Positions 1-10,727 of a stretch of 64,000 nucleotides of DNA are shown in pieces. The translations under genes and the position numbers were made by a program. Source of the stretch: Massospora cicadina. Lineage: Eukaryota > Entomophthoromycota > Entomophthoromycetes > Entomophthorales > Entomophthoraceae. Where the stretch lies: assembly GCA_022478985.1 (NCBI GenBank), contig JAKSZP010002684.1:62001-126000 (forward strand). The letters are read 5' to 3'. The notes below the pieces were generated by a model that had not been told where the DNA came from, made no database searches, and saw only the letters and a list, made by a program, of their open reading frames with translations. The stretch's first letter is position 1, and each line of letters begins with the position of its first letter.

Positions 1-692
1 AGAGGCCAACTCCCAATAGTGTTGATGGAGGGCTCATACCGGGTCCTCAACATGGAGGAGGTGCTTAATCCATGTTGCCTCAAAAAGTTGAACGTTTTGA
101 TACAGCTGGTCCTCAAGATAGCCAGATATTTCGCTATCTAACACCAAAATTTTATCTCAGACCTCATTGATCAACCGTCAGTTATCAATAATGGCCTTGT
201 GGTTGTTGTAAACAAAGGAGGAGGCTGCATTATAAAAATTGATGATGTGGGTGTGCAATGCCTGGGTGAGCCCCAGTTGTCAGGAAACCTCTTTATGGGG
301 CAACCCAACTAGTTGGAGTAGGTGGTGAATAGCTGGGTGAACAAAGTTGTGAAGATAGCGTTTGGGACCCAATGCAAGTACTCCTGCCTGAAGCTGGGCC
401 AAGTCATAGAGATCCCACATGGTAGAGGGGATGGAATAGGCACGAGAATGGCTGGAGTGTGCACCCACAGAAGAGATGCCATTTATTAATTGTTGGACAA
501 CATCGTTAAGGTTCTTGTACTGAAGTTAGTACTGACTTTCATCAATGAGGGCAGGGAAAACAGGAATGCGACCCAGAATTCTGATGTTTCAAGTTGTGCA
601 GGTGGTATTTCATATTGTGAGGTAAAAACCCATTGAGCAACACTTCTTGACTGATCAGTGGCTTGGTTTTCAGGGCTGCTAGTATTTTCCAT
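1..692 (-). pseudogene. Gypsy-F gag, N-terminal part, cut by window edge
   Basis: Decayed gag of a minus-strand Ty3/gypsy element. Reading starts at the ATG at 692 (protein start MENTSSPENQ), 39 bases inside the primer-binding site, where gag is expected. The frame breaks near 485, and a second open piece covers 468-280 with the segment YLHNFVHPAIHHLLQLVG. That segment closely resembles a stretch of gypsy-G gag at 5897-6142, so this block is a conserved gag motif of the group. After a stop at 280 the reading continues in broken form to position 1. No zinc knuckle is reached. The gag identity comes from position next to PBS and LTR plus the match to gypsy-G, not from a named domain. Confidence 0.6.
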
Positions 693-730
693 TGTTAGTG
701 ATAGACGTCTTCATTTAGGACAGCTTGGAA

Positions 731-748
731 CCCCCTGTAGGAGCACCA
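731..748 (-). other. Gypsy-F primer-binding site
   Basis: On the minus strand this reads TGGTGCTCCTACAGGGGG, beginning 8 nt inside the LTR end at 757. It matches the primer-site core TGGTGCTCACTACAGG of gypsy-C and gypsy-A apart from a two-base deletion. Confidence 0.6.
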
Positions 749-756
749 CATCTCAG

Positions 757-1107
757 TGTTACAGTCCTCTAGACTGTCGCCGAGATCTGAAGGTGGCTCA
801 AAGCTGCATATTTGCAGAAGGTCAATAAAGAAACGGAAAAATGGTTAAAATACTGAATATTTTATTAGGTTAAAGGGTGTCAATATTTATAGGGTGAGTG
901 GGGACACGGTGCCTTGAGTATCATCATGGCCCATCCATTCAGGATCTTTCCTGGTCTTCCAGATTGACCACCTCATGGGCATCTTAAATGTATTTCGCCG
1001 CCCACCTAACCAAATCAGTGGAAATGTCACCCCATGTGACTCAGAAATTGGGGATGAGAATCCTGAAGTCATTTTCATTTGAAAGGCTTGTGAGTTGACT
1101 TGTTACA
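757..1107 (-). repeat. Gypsy-F 5' LTR (351 bp)
   Basis: Bounded by TGTTACAG at 757 and TTGTTACA at 1107, giving TG...CA ends. It lies between the primer site and an unrelated integrase fragment. The partner LTR lies left of the window, so the boundary cannot be checked by LTR-LTR alignment or by a TSD. Confidence 0.5.
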
Positions 1108-1490
1108 GCTCAATTCAGAAATGGGAAATTCGATTTTCTTGTTATCTCAAATCCTGACAGTTGGATAAGAGAACCCTTGGGCTACCAGATTTATGAAAAT
1201 ACGTTGAAACAAGGATATAGAAATTGCCTGGGCGGCGGCCTTAGGGATGGATAAAGCTTTGATCCATTTGGTGAGATGGTCCACTGCTGATATTATAAAC
1301 TAATGGCTATAAATTCCTTTGTGAAATGGACCTAGAAACATCAATGTTTACCATGTGGAAAGGGGCTGAAAGGAAAATTCTCTATGCTGCAATTTCAGGT
1401 TAGGGCTTTTGTTTGATGACAAGTAATATAGGCATTCTAAGCATCTTAAATTGATCTTAGCACTCCATCCTAGAGATATTTAAACTTCAG
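1108..1490 (-). pseudogene. Gypsy-G integrase fragment
   Basis: Minus-strand Ty3/gypsy integrase. The block AVDHLTKWIKALSIPKAAAQ is the usual integrase core segment that follows the first catalytic Asp, and a following block ends near a degraded SDNG-type motif (seen as DNKKIEF). Remnants of the Cys of the N-terminal HHCC finger lie near 1440-1460. Several stops and frame breaks. The left end is interrupted by the gypsy-F LTR at 1107, so gypsy-F inserted into gypsy-G's integrase. Confidence 0.7.
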
Positions 1491-2349
1491 CCTTTGGTGG
1501 ATCTTCTGTACTGCTCAATTACTGGTGATAGTATGACCCTCCATAACAACCTCAGTCTGAACAGAGGGATGAACATAAGGAAGTTATTTAACCTTCACTA
1601 TTCTATACAATATGTTATCAGTTATCTTTACATTATTCGCTCTCCACCTGAGTTCATTATTCAATTCTATGGTTTCTAAGGACCACAAATTATATTTAGA
1701 GAGAAAAATAATACAGGCGGTCCTCTTCAGTGGATAGAGAGATAAAACTGGCCATCAGGAGAGGCATTCAGAATTTTGATGTATCACATCTAGTAGATGG
1801 AAAATAGAAAAATTGTAGCTTTGTAATTGTAGTGCCCACCGGGCCAAGAGACTATCAGGATAACACATCTGTTGCAGCCATCAGAGGGAGGCATGGCGTT
1901 TTTACCACGAAGTGCATTCTATAAAGGAAATGATGGAAAAGCTTAGTGGCAAGTATTATGACTAAGCACTCACATTTGGTGATGTTATAAGTTCATTTGG
2001 CTTTTTTAAGCTTTGTTAAAGTATGAAATGAATAGGCTCACTTGGTTATAGTTGTGTAATGACAAAGTTGCATTGGGAAAACATTATTGACGTTTTATTG
2101 AATAGAAAAAAAACGTTTACTAACTTTTAGATGCCTCACATGGGAGTCTGATTAATGCCATTATTAACGCATCAAATTATTGCTTGAAAGAATTACCCAT
2201 TGAAAAACTGATTCTTCTATAAGAGATAAATCAAGGTTCTGTAAACTTATTGAAATGAGAACCTATTGTTAGTAATATCTCATCATCCTCAAGAAAACCT
2301 GAATTTCTCTCAGACTTCTTTGTGAGGATATTTTATGTATGTCAGGGAC
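1491..2349 (-). pseudogene. Gypsy-G RT/RNase H connection, heavily decayed
   Basis: Lies between recognisable RT (above 2350) and integrase (below 1490) of the same minus-strand element, at about the spacing expected for the RT thumb and RNase H. I cannot place the RNase H acidic residues. The assignment is by position only. Confidence 0.35.
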
Positions 2350-2970
2350 TATTCACAGTAATTGCCAATTTGACGTTTTGTTAAATTTGGCCTAAAAACT
2401 TCAACTCTCGTTTTGCTAAGGCAAACTTAGAGAGATATAAACCTAAAGAGGCTGTTATTATTGCTTGAAGACTTGTCGCAGATGGTCAAGATGGGAGCTA
2501 AAGGCTTAGGAAAAAACAGCTATATATAATATAATCATACCATGACTCAGGGCAATTTCAGATCCCCTGAATGCCATCCATGGCTAAATGGAAAGTAGCA
2601 GAGGCGTTACATAGCCTATCCAGAATTCATGTAGGCTTAGACAATCCCACTTTAGCATTGAGATTACACTTAGCTTGGTCTCCTGGGGGAAGGTCTACCT
2701 TCCAGTACACACTGGTTAAATCCATTGCTGAAAAGAACTGCAAGCCAGCTAGAATCCAAAGTATTTAGATCAGTCCTGATTAAGGGTAGCTTTCTTCCTG
2801 TGCAATTATGTTTAATTTACAATAATTCATCACCATGCAACGGGTCCCATCTTTCTTTACCAGGATCAGGGTCAAGGCCATGGGCTCTGCGAAGAATTAA
2901 ATTAGATGGCCTCTAGGAGTTGTTTCAACTCCGCAGCTAATTGTGCTTCTTCCCTTTAGACTTTTAGCAA
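2350..2970 (-). pseudogene. Gypsy-G reverse transcriptase
   Basis: Minus-strand Ty3/gypsy RT in broken frames. From high to low coordinates: the fingers segment ALTLILVKKDGTRCMVMNY (about 2900-2840), the palm segment FFSAMDLTSVYWKVDLPPGD (about 2730-2670), then LCNASATFHLAMDGI (about 2600), and SHLDHLRQVFK, typical just after the catalytic motif (about 2480-2440). The catalytic YLDD itself is not readable. A stop stands where the family has Arg in the T-R-hydrophobic motif before LCNA, consistent with CGA to TGA. The order fits the integrase at lower coordinates. Confidence 0.75.
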
Positions 2971-5299
2971 GGCTTAGTATTTATGGGTAAGAATCTTCCT
3001 GCATCTACTTGGTAAGTCACTTCATTCATTTTCCAAAATTTTCAAGGTCCAGAGAAAAAGGTTGTAATATTCAGCTAAAAAATTTTCATAATACTTTCAT
3101 TGAGCATTGGTAAAGTCCAGCCTAATGATATGTTTGATGGTGGCTATAATAGGAAAGGTTTTTTAGTCCAAAATCACACAGAGTAACAAAATTTGTAAAC
3201 ATTATATAACTCATCAACATGCATCAGTCAACATAAAGTTATATGGTCTCTTTTTCTATGACACGTGGAATTAAAATCAGGTTCCCTGACAAAACTGAGA
3301 TGGTCCTTGAGTAGGCCAGATCAAGATGCCTGTGCAGGACAGTATCTACTTGATGGATGGGTTATCTCCAACAAATTTTCCTGTATATATCCTGGTGGAA
3401 TGTGTACCTGGATCAAGTGCCTACAATAACTTTCTCATGAGCCAGTAATACTACCTGAAAAAGGAGTGAATAAAGGCATTTATATCTTGAGCTTTGGCAG
3501 ACAAGGGAGGCATTTTCACAAGCGGCCCTAAACATACTATAAAGGATATGTATCTCAGTAGTCTTCCATAAGGCATATTTTTTTCTTAGGCTTTTTTTTC
3601 TTGTATACAGGTTTTTGAAAGAGAAAATTACCTGGAACAAAAGTATAAAAATAGGTATATATAGATTGATAATTAAAGAATGCTTACTCAGAATTAGTTC
3701 CTAGTAGTAAGTCAAAGATTCGGTCCCTAATAACCACAGCAGGTGCAGTTGTAGGAAACTTGCCAAAATAAATGAGAAAAGCCAAATAAGCGTTGAGTGA
3801 CCTTGAGCAATGAAGCCCAGCAGTTTCATAATTAACTTATGTTAAAGGTCAGGTACAACTATAACTCAAATGTAAGCTTAAAAGATATAACATTTACCAG
3901 AGAACCAGTGATAACATAACTTGGACTTTAAACGTAAAACCCAGACTTTAATTTGTTAACTGAGTGCACAAATTGCAGTTGCAACATAAAAAAAGAAGTT
4001 GAAGAGGCACAGAGTAAACAAGAGTAATCGAAATTACAGTCTTTATCTTAAACAGATGTATCAGCACATTTGTTGGTAGTTGAGGAAGCAGATGTTATAG
4101 CCCAAAAGGTAGATGGTTGAGGCATAAGGTGGTATTTAACATGATGATCCTCTACCTTCATGTTGATGGGTGTTTTCCTCCCTCTTAAGCTTTTTTGTAA
4201 CATTCTTTGATTATATGGAAACGCCTTACACAGTAAATGAATTGTACATTCTTATCAACCCATTTTTCTCAAAAGTATTGACTGAAACGTCAGTTGAAAG
4301 TGTAGCTAGGCTTGGAAGCCTTCTGGAGTAGACTGGTGGGGATCTCAACGAAGGCTTAATTGATGTACAGGATGTTTGTTAAGTTTTTATTAGCGTTGAT
4401 TTGTAACTGAAAGTCCAGGAGATATACCAAAGTGTTATAACAGCTGTGATAGCGTCATCAAGGGAGATTAAATCACAAGCAACCAAGGTCTGATCCTCAT
4501 AGTAATTTTAATGGCAAACATGGTTGGTGTTTCTCATTGATAAAAATACCCATGAAGGCTTATTTCTGCAAATACAGGTTCTAGTCGCATTTAAATACTT
4601 TTTAAAGCAGTCTTAACTTGGCTTCAGGTTTTGCTGTTCTTCAGGTGAGGGGCCATGATTTTTTGGGCAACGCTACTCATATAGGTGGGAAAGTTTAAAA
4701 ATTTTTTGGTTGGTAGACTCATCCATGGTTCTTTCATAGACATATAAGAAAGAGGTGTAATGACACTGGGGACATACTTCTCTTTAAATGAAGGGTATTA
4801 TCAAAGAAATATTTAAAAACCGATCCCAGTCAGTGCTAAAGGCATTAAAACCAAGGACTTACAATCATTTTATCTTATTGGTTGCATCTGATCAAGTTGA
4901 GCCCTCATTTTGTTTACATCATTTTGTAGTCTGTGTACTAAGTTAATAATGTGGTATAGGTGGGCTTTTGTGTAAATTATTTATTATGCCCTTGTAATTC
5001 TAACTTCTAAGCTTCTACAGCTGCCTTAGTAGAGAGTTGTTTCATCTTTATGGTATTGATTCGACTGATGAGCTGGATAATCCAGTCATTAATGCGATTT
5101 AATTGAGCACATGTAGTCAGGAAAAGCTACTAACACTCATGATCCCATTGGCTAAGGCTTCAAGAGTATAGTAAGGGTCAAGAGGTCAACTTTTAAGATT
5201 CACACCACAGCTGTGAGATACAGATGCAACCTTGGAATTGAGTAAAATGATTTATTTCTGGATATTAATCAATCAAGTTCAATAAAAGTCATCTTTGGG
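2971..5299 (-). other. Gypsy-G interior, no recognisable domain
   Basis: AT-rich and full of stops on both strands. By position it should hold gypsy-G's nucleocapsid, protease and the linker to RT. I see no zinc knuckle or DTGA motif. Short minus-strand open pieces such as 3640-3413 look like pre-RT linker but cannot be assigned. Confidence 0.3.
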
Positions 5300-6142
5300 T
5301 TTATTATAGTAGGACTAGGAGGGATGGTGGCCCTGGGGGCCCAGTAGGCTCCACTTCCCCTTGACAGCCGAAGGCCCTTCCAATACATGTGGCCAGGAGG
5401 GCTGACATTTCCAGGTGGATTGGCAGCCCTGGAGGTATGATATCCCCTGGGGGTCTAGGTGGCCCAGTTGATCCCAAGGGTCCCGTAGGCCCACAATCCC
5501 ATGAGGCTCATGGATCCCAGAAGGCCCTCATGGTCTGTGGGGACTTTGGTAACCTGGGGACACTTAGGGGCCAGCAGGGCTTTGCGCTCCTGGATGGGCC
5601 TGTTTTAAAGCCTTTTTGAACTGCACAAAATATTGTTTCATTGTTCTCTGAGACTCAAAATAAAATCCAAGAGAGATGCAATAGTCTTTCTGAACTGAAG
5701 GTAAGCTTCAGTTATGGCGGTTTTAATTTGAGTTTTCAGTTGGTTATGCAAGTATGGGGAAGTCCTTCATATTAAGACCATCTGACATCAAACTTCGTTG
5801 ATTAAGCACCAATTATTGAGAATAGCACTTTTATTTTTTGTATGAAGGAAAAATCAAATTTAGTATAATTCATAGGTTGATGAATGGGAGACTGGATTAG
5901 GTCCAGTTGTTCAGTACTTCTTGGTGGTGTGATCCTAAAATTTGCATAATGTGATAGAGGGCTGAGTGAAAGAAGTTTAGAAGGTATTGATATGTTATAG
6001 TTTTCTCTTCAGTGTCAGTTAAACTAGGGCTAAGTATAGTTAATAATAGCGGAGGGAACATATGATGCTCTGACCTTACTAGAACGTCCCTCAGGAACAA
6101 ATATGTTACTAAGCAATTGTATGAACAGGCCAAGGCTAACAT
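5300..6142 (-). pseudogene. Gypsy-G gag with Gly-Pro-rich segment
   Basis: Two blocks support gag. The open piece 6142-5897 contains LLNFFHSALYHIMQILGSHH, clearly related to the gypsy-F gag block at 280-468. Downstream, 5620-5300 is locally GC-rich and its minus strand reads Gly-X-Y-like repeats such as GPTGPLGSTGPPRPPGDI and later TGPPGPPS. Gly-Pro-rich linkers are known in some gypsy gag proteins. The ATG at 6142 is a plausible start but unproven. The plus strand of the GC-rich patch is also open for 76 codons, which I treat as a shadow. Confidence 0.5.
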
Positions 6143-6331
6143 TTTATTTTATAATCTACTTTGGATCACAAGGGGCACTTCCCCTATGTACTTAGTTATA
6201 ACTCAAGTGTAGCTGGGATAGGGACGCCTACTTCAAAGTGAGAATTGCTAATCCATCAGGCAAAGCTTCTAACCCTGTTATCTTAGAAGGTTTTTTTTGG
6301 ATTATTGCCCATCCTTTTTTAATTCTCACTT
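6143..6331. other. Probable gypsy-G leader
   Basis: Short stretch between the gypsy-G gag start and the MITE. No primer site or LTR terminus recognised. Confidence 0.25.
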
Positions 6332-6599
6332 ATTAACCCTCCAGCCGCGGGCAATTGTTCAATTTTTTGTATAAAATCATGGGTTATTCTTGCTAAATAT
6401 TTATAATACTTATATAGATTGTATTAGAATGTATAAAAAAGAAAACTTAAAATTTAACTGCAAACATGAAATTCAATTATGGACTCCTGATGCTTAAATA
6501 TTATAAAAAGTATAAGCTACTCAATAATGAAATACCCCAGTGAAATTGTTAGAATAAGCAAAACACGCTATGAGCATTCCCCGCAGATGGAGGGTTAAT
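6332..6599. mobile_element. piggyBac-like MITE (about 265 bp)
   Basis: Ends form an imperfect inverted repeat: left ATTAACCCTCCAGCCGCGGG, right (reverse complement) ATTAACCCTCCATCTGCGGG, 18 of 20 bases identical. Each end carries TTAA directly before CCC, the arrangement of piggyBac-superfamily elements, which target and duplicate TTAA and start with CCC. The 230 bp between is AT-rich and encodes nothing. Excluding the duplicated TTAA, the element is about 6337-6594. No transposase is in the window, so mobility would have been supplied in trans. Confidence 0.65.
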
Positions 6600-7043
6600 G
6601 GGAACTTGACCTAGCAAGGAGAACTAGTTTTCTTTCAGCACTGTAGGAAGCAAGGCCAGGAAAAGGAACATACTTTGAAGCTGTTTGGAGTTGGACGTGG
6701 TGATTTTTAATTAAACTACAGCAAGGGACCAGAAATATCAGGATGGCTAAAGATTACTGGATAACATCAATAAATTGATAGAAATAGGAAGCTTATTTAA
6801 AATTATATAAGCAAAAAAATGATATATCAAACTCCTTGAGCTTTAAGAAAAACACATAATACAAATTCTTTAAGTTAATATAGTCTTCCAAAATTAGTAA
6901 GGTGGTCTCTTTGTCACCTTGGTCTTAGATGATTCCAGATTTTTCCTTCTTTTGTCTGCTATCTCAGGGATTGGTGCTTCCATTAATCTGGTATTAGAAA
7001 TTGAAGTTTTGGTTGGTCAGGGAGATTTTACTTTGACCTTATC
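6600..7043. other. No recognisable feature
   Basis: AT-rich sequence, no coding or repeat signal I can support. Confidence 0.4.
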
Positions 7044-7205
7044 AAAATCTTTATCTGCAAAGGGTGGTTATCTGAGCGGGTAAAACTGCTTCCACCCCTA
7101 GTGCAGGTTTTGAGTTTGAAACCTGTACTGGCTAGAAAACTTTCTTGGTGTGGTATATTTGTCCCAAGGTCAACCCACCTTGAATAGAAAAAAAATCTTT
7201 GTCTG
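7044..7205 (+). mobile_element. tRNA-derived SINE with TSD
   Basis: The insertion proper is 7058-7191 (134 bp). Near its 5' end TTATCTGAGCGGG resembles a pol III A box of the Leu/Ser tRNA type, and GAGTTTGAAACC at about 7111-7122 resembles a B box at tRNA-like spacing. The body ends in GAATAG plus a run of 8 A. Flanks are a near-perfect direct repeat, AAAATCTTTATCTG (7044-7057) against AAAATCTTTGTCTG (7192-7205), 13 of 14 identical, the signature of LINE-mediated insertion. The last 40 bases do not obviously match the LINE tails in this window, so the partner LINE is unknown. Confidence 0.65.
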
Positions 7206-8175
7206 AAGTTCGAATTTTGACGATCTCTAAATTGTTTTTTCTTAGAGATTTGTGTGGCATAAGGTTTGGAGACAAAATCTTGTCCTATACCTCCATAAAC
7301 AGTCACTGATTTCTGGTAATGGCTAACATTGTTGGATTGTCTTTATTGGTTTCTTTGATATGAGGATATCACAAATTTTTCTCATGTGCAGTAATAAGAC
7401 TGGATGATGAATGGCAGTAGAGAGTTCTTCTTTAATCACTGAGTTTTTTTCCCTGGCTATACAATTTCTTAAAAGTTCACAAGGCTTAAAACAGGGCGCC
7501 GTTTAGTACAAGAGGCCGCATGATTCCCTTTGGTTTCATAAACTTAACAAGTATCTTTGGCTAAGTTACAGATTTTCCAAGGGTTTCCCCAATGTTAAGG
7601 GAATCTCTATATGGTCCCTCTAATACCCTTACTAATTCATGAGGCTCAGATGGTATAGACTTCCACATCAAGCGGTCCAAAAATGACTATAAACCTCTTC
7701 AGGTATACAATCATGGATGACGTATCCAATTTCTTTACAAGCTTTTACAGCAAAAAGCGGTTTATCTCAGGATAAACATTTTTGTAATACTGGAACATGA
7801 TTTTGATGTCAAAAATACCATGGCTTTAGCACCTAGCAGTACCTGGGCTTCATATATATTGGTAAGTGAACTTGTTATTGGTCGCTTTCTTTTTAACCTA
7901 ATGTTCATGATTTCTGCTTTTCAAGTGGACATGCATTTAGGGTCTATAAACTCTCTCAGACCGCAATTTCTACTTCAGCAAAGGTACAATGTTCCTCAGG
8001 TAAGTATTTCATGATCAGTTCTCAACTCTAGTTACTTATAAAAACAATAATGGTAGTGGTTTTACAAAGGACATTGGCTCTGTGCATGGTCATCTTAAAC
8101 ATTTTTTAAGTATAATTGAACATTCCCATGCTTGTCAAATTTAGGAAGGTTAACTAGAATAAATTGTAGTAATCC
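7206..8175. other. No recognisable gene
   Basis: AT-rich, stops in all frames. The short plus-strand open frame at 7820-8014 has no recognisable features. Confidence 0.4.
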
Positions 8176-8936
8176 TGCTGTCAGATATTAAAAATCTGAA
8201 CATGAAGGGAAAAATATTGACCAATTGGGTCTGAAGAGAAACAATACCTAGACCAAAAAGGGGGTTAAATAAATTCATATGATTAATACTACAGAAAAAT
8301 CAATAGTTGATAAGGCTCAATCTAATACTAGAAAATTCCATCAGACCAGTTTGAGCCCAAATTACTATGGTTGAAATCCTACTTAATCAAAATGTAGGAA
8401 TATCAAAATTCCATATGTCCATCACACTAGGTGGCATATGAGGCAGTATTATAAGATATACATGCAAAAGGGTAAAATCAAGAATCTTCCTAATGATTGA
8501 CCTAAGTGAGTATAAAGTCCCATCTTATTTGATGTATTCTACATATCTTTTCTCCATACCAAAAGTACTTTACTAAGGCATTGTACAATCCAAACGCTTC
8601 ACCTGACCAAGAGCCTTTCATCCATAGATCTCCCTCCCTAATTTTTTATTAGAGTTTCCTTATAAGGTCCATATTTATATGTAACATCCATGAACCCCCA
8701 TTATATACTAAAATGAAATTATGTCGTTTTAAAATTATCTTTTTTTGGTGCTTGAATTCAAAAAATCCCTTTTAAAAAATCTCTATGGACAGATAAACTA
8801 GCTTAAGGACCTAAGCATGAATTGCCACCCTCAAAAAAAACAATGTACTTTTCATGAGTCTTAGACTTCTTTAATCATTGAATGTTGGGATTCTTGGGCA
8901 CAGCACTATCAAACCACAGAAAATGGAAGCCCAACA
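8176..8936 (+). repeat. Gypsy-B 5' LTR
   Basis: Starts TGCTGTCAGATATT and ends AAGCCCAACA. The start aligns with TGATGTTAAGTATC after the PPT at 21372, and the end aligns with AAGCCCAACA at 31513-31522. The middle also serves as the empty-site counterpart of the gypsy-C insertion: TTACTAAGGCATTGTA near 8570 aligns across the 21778/31162 junction. Confidence 0.65.
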
Positions 8937-8940
8937 GGCA

Positions 8941-8956
8941 GGTGCCCACTACAGGG
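8941..8956 (+). other. Gypsy-B primer-binding site
   Basis: GGTGCCCACTACAGGG, 4 nt inside the LTR end. It is one substitution from the gypsy-C and gypsy-A core GGTGCTCACTACAGG. Confidence 0.6.
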
Positions 8957-9001
8957 AGCTCAGACAACACTTAACTATACCTGCACCTATTTAATCGCAC
9001 C

Positions 9002-9640
9002 ATGGAAGACAATTCAATTGATAGTTTATTCCACTGGGTGAACAACAGAAATGGTAAAGAGTACTAAATGGGAAAACCAACCATTGTCACATTTAGAAGC
9101 ATAAGAGATCTAATGGATATTCCTAAATCTTGATATCTACCCTGGATTTATAATGAAGGAGTTTAATACTTTCCTTGAGGAGTCATAAACCTAGGAGTTA
9201 AAGCCAGACGCAAAAATCATAGACTATGGACAGTACTCTTATGAACCTATATGAATGAATAGTTCGTCCAGAGACATACAGTTCAAATGAGAATCTATCC
9301 TGATATGCATGTGATTTGTACACCCAGCGCTTTATCATATTTGTGCATTAATTAGGAGTCCATAATGAGGAACTTCATTATTTTAATACCCAAGGGGCCT
9401 AATGGATGACATACAAACAGGTATATAATTTAGCATCTTTAATTATAGGGGACATCCTCTGACTGATCAAAAAAAATCATCCATATATCATACAACTTGT
9501 TAAAACTGGGAGTTATAGTGACTCAATTGAGCATCACTGTTAAATCTGGGATTAGTTTCCTCTTTCTTAATAATAGCTCACTTCAGCTCCCATTGTTCAA
9601 TTGAACAGGTTCCTTGTATATGAGTTATAATAGTTGATTA
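9002..9640 (+). pseudogene. Gypsy-B gag, N-terminal remnant
   Basis: ATG at 9002, 45 nt after the PBS, reads MEDNSIDSLFHWVNNRNG before the first stop. Further pieces in the same region keep coding character, but stops and frame breaks are frequent. Assigned to gag from its place after the primer site. The capsid and nucleocapsid parts lie beyond the LINE-A insertion at 16790-17420. Confidence 0.4.
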
Positions 9641-10484
9641 TAAATTATAATGGAAAGTAGTAGTATGGAGACTAATACTTTAGTTGAGCTTCTGATAGCC
9701 AAGATAGTTAATAGGTCCAACACCAACCTGGTACTTGTCCTAATCTTTATAGTATTTTGGAAGACCTGTAAGGACTTCTTCCCTCTTTGGTAGAACTTAA
9801 CCTTACTCAGTTCAGAGGTTCTTCCTGTCACTTCTTGTCAAGAAAATCCCGAGGAGATCAATAATAATATATACAAAGGACCTTCTTGTCCTTCCAACTC
9901 TAATCACAAGAAAAAAACAGTCTAAACTATATATTGTTTTATTTTTGATCTGATCTAATTGTGTCTACTCTATTATAAAAATAAGTAGAATTTATAAAGA
10001 ATTCGGTGCTCAACTATTTGGTTGGCGCCTAATTGGGAATGGCGGCCAACATCAATTAATTAACCCTCCAGGGTCACATGAAACAATAATCTTCCTCATC
10101 AGATTGATCCAGTTCTCTCCCCTACATGAATGTGATCTCTTATTAGTTGAAAAAAGAACATGTCCTAACGTCTTTACTCAAGACACAACGAATTACCCTT
10201 ATTTGTTAACAACCTACTTAAGTATTGGGACTCTTACCCATAAGCAGCATGTTGTGATCATGAAAGTGTTAGCTCAAAAGTTGGTGTACCTCTGGCGGCA
10301 TTACTCGCCAGCAACTCATAAACCTCTTAATTAATCAGCAACTAAACCAATTTTTTTCTACAAGCTAATAAAGTTATCAATAATAAATTTAACCCCTAAT
10401 CACTTGTTTATTGTTGGGAATTATCCTTTTTTTAAACACTCAGTGATTTGATAAAACATAATCCAATGGATCAATAGATATTTT
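9641..10484. other. Gypsy-B interior, unassigned
   Basis: AT-rich with no clear frame. Contains a short GC-rich imperfect hairpin (GGTTGGCGCC at 10020, GGCGGCCAAC at 10041) and an isolated TTAACCCTCCA at 10060 that resembles the MITE terminus but has no partner. Confidence 0.3.
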
Positions 10485-10600
10485 CTAAAAGTATTTCTTT
10501 TTATTTTTATTTATTCGAGGATGGCTGACAGGGTACTGACACATCTGATATGTAGGAAAGGAAATAAAGAGGGGGGAGCACACTAAGCATTGGAACCAGA

Positions 10601-10651
10601 AAGATAGGACAAGGTTGGGACCATCTAGTACTAAAAAGAAGATAGGACAAG
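10601..10651 (+). mobile_element. Micro-insertion 1: LINE-D tail only (25 bp)
   Basis: Insert 10614-10638 reads GTTGGGACCATCTAGTACTA plus a short A-rich end, identical to the LINE-D 3' terminus up to the tail. It is flanked by a perfect 13-bp duplication AAGATAGGACAAG at 10601-10613 and 10639-10651. It sits in the 3' UTR of LINE-A, in the opposite orientation. Confidence 0.85.
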
Positions 10652-10727
10652 ACATGGTCACTTGAGTGTGGCTAGTAGCCATGGGTTGTGGGTGACTATG
10701 ACCATGAGAGACATGACTGCTCAAGGG

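Noticed and set aside
5389..5619. 76-codon plus-strand ORF with Gly-Pro repeats as a host collagen-like gene
   Set aside because: The minus strand of the same patch continues gypsy-G gag in the correct place and orientation.
8040..8175. Apparent similarity of 8040-8175 to the end of gypsy-B pol near 21240-21371
   Set aside because: Weak and only AT-rich. The clear similarity starts at the LTR boundary (8176 with 21372).
10020..10050. GC-rich hairpin as a terminator or regulatory stem
   Set aside because: Short and imperfect, inside a decayed retroelement; no promoter or gene nearby to give it meaning.
10060..10070. TTAACCCTCCA as the end of a second piggyBac-like MITE
   Set aside because: No matching inverted end is found on either side within several hundred bases, and the bases following it do not match the first MITE.
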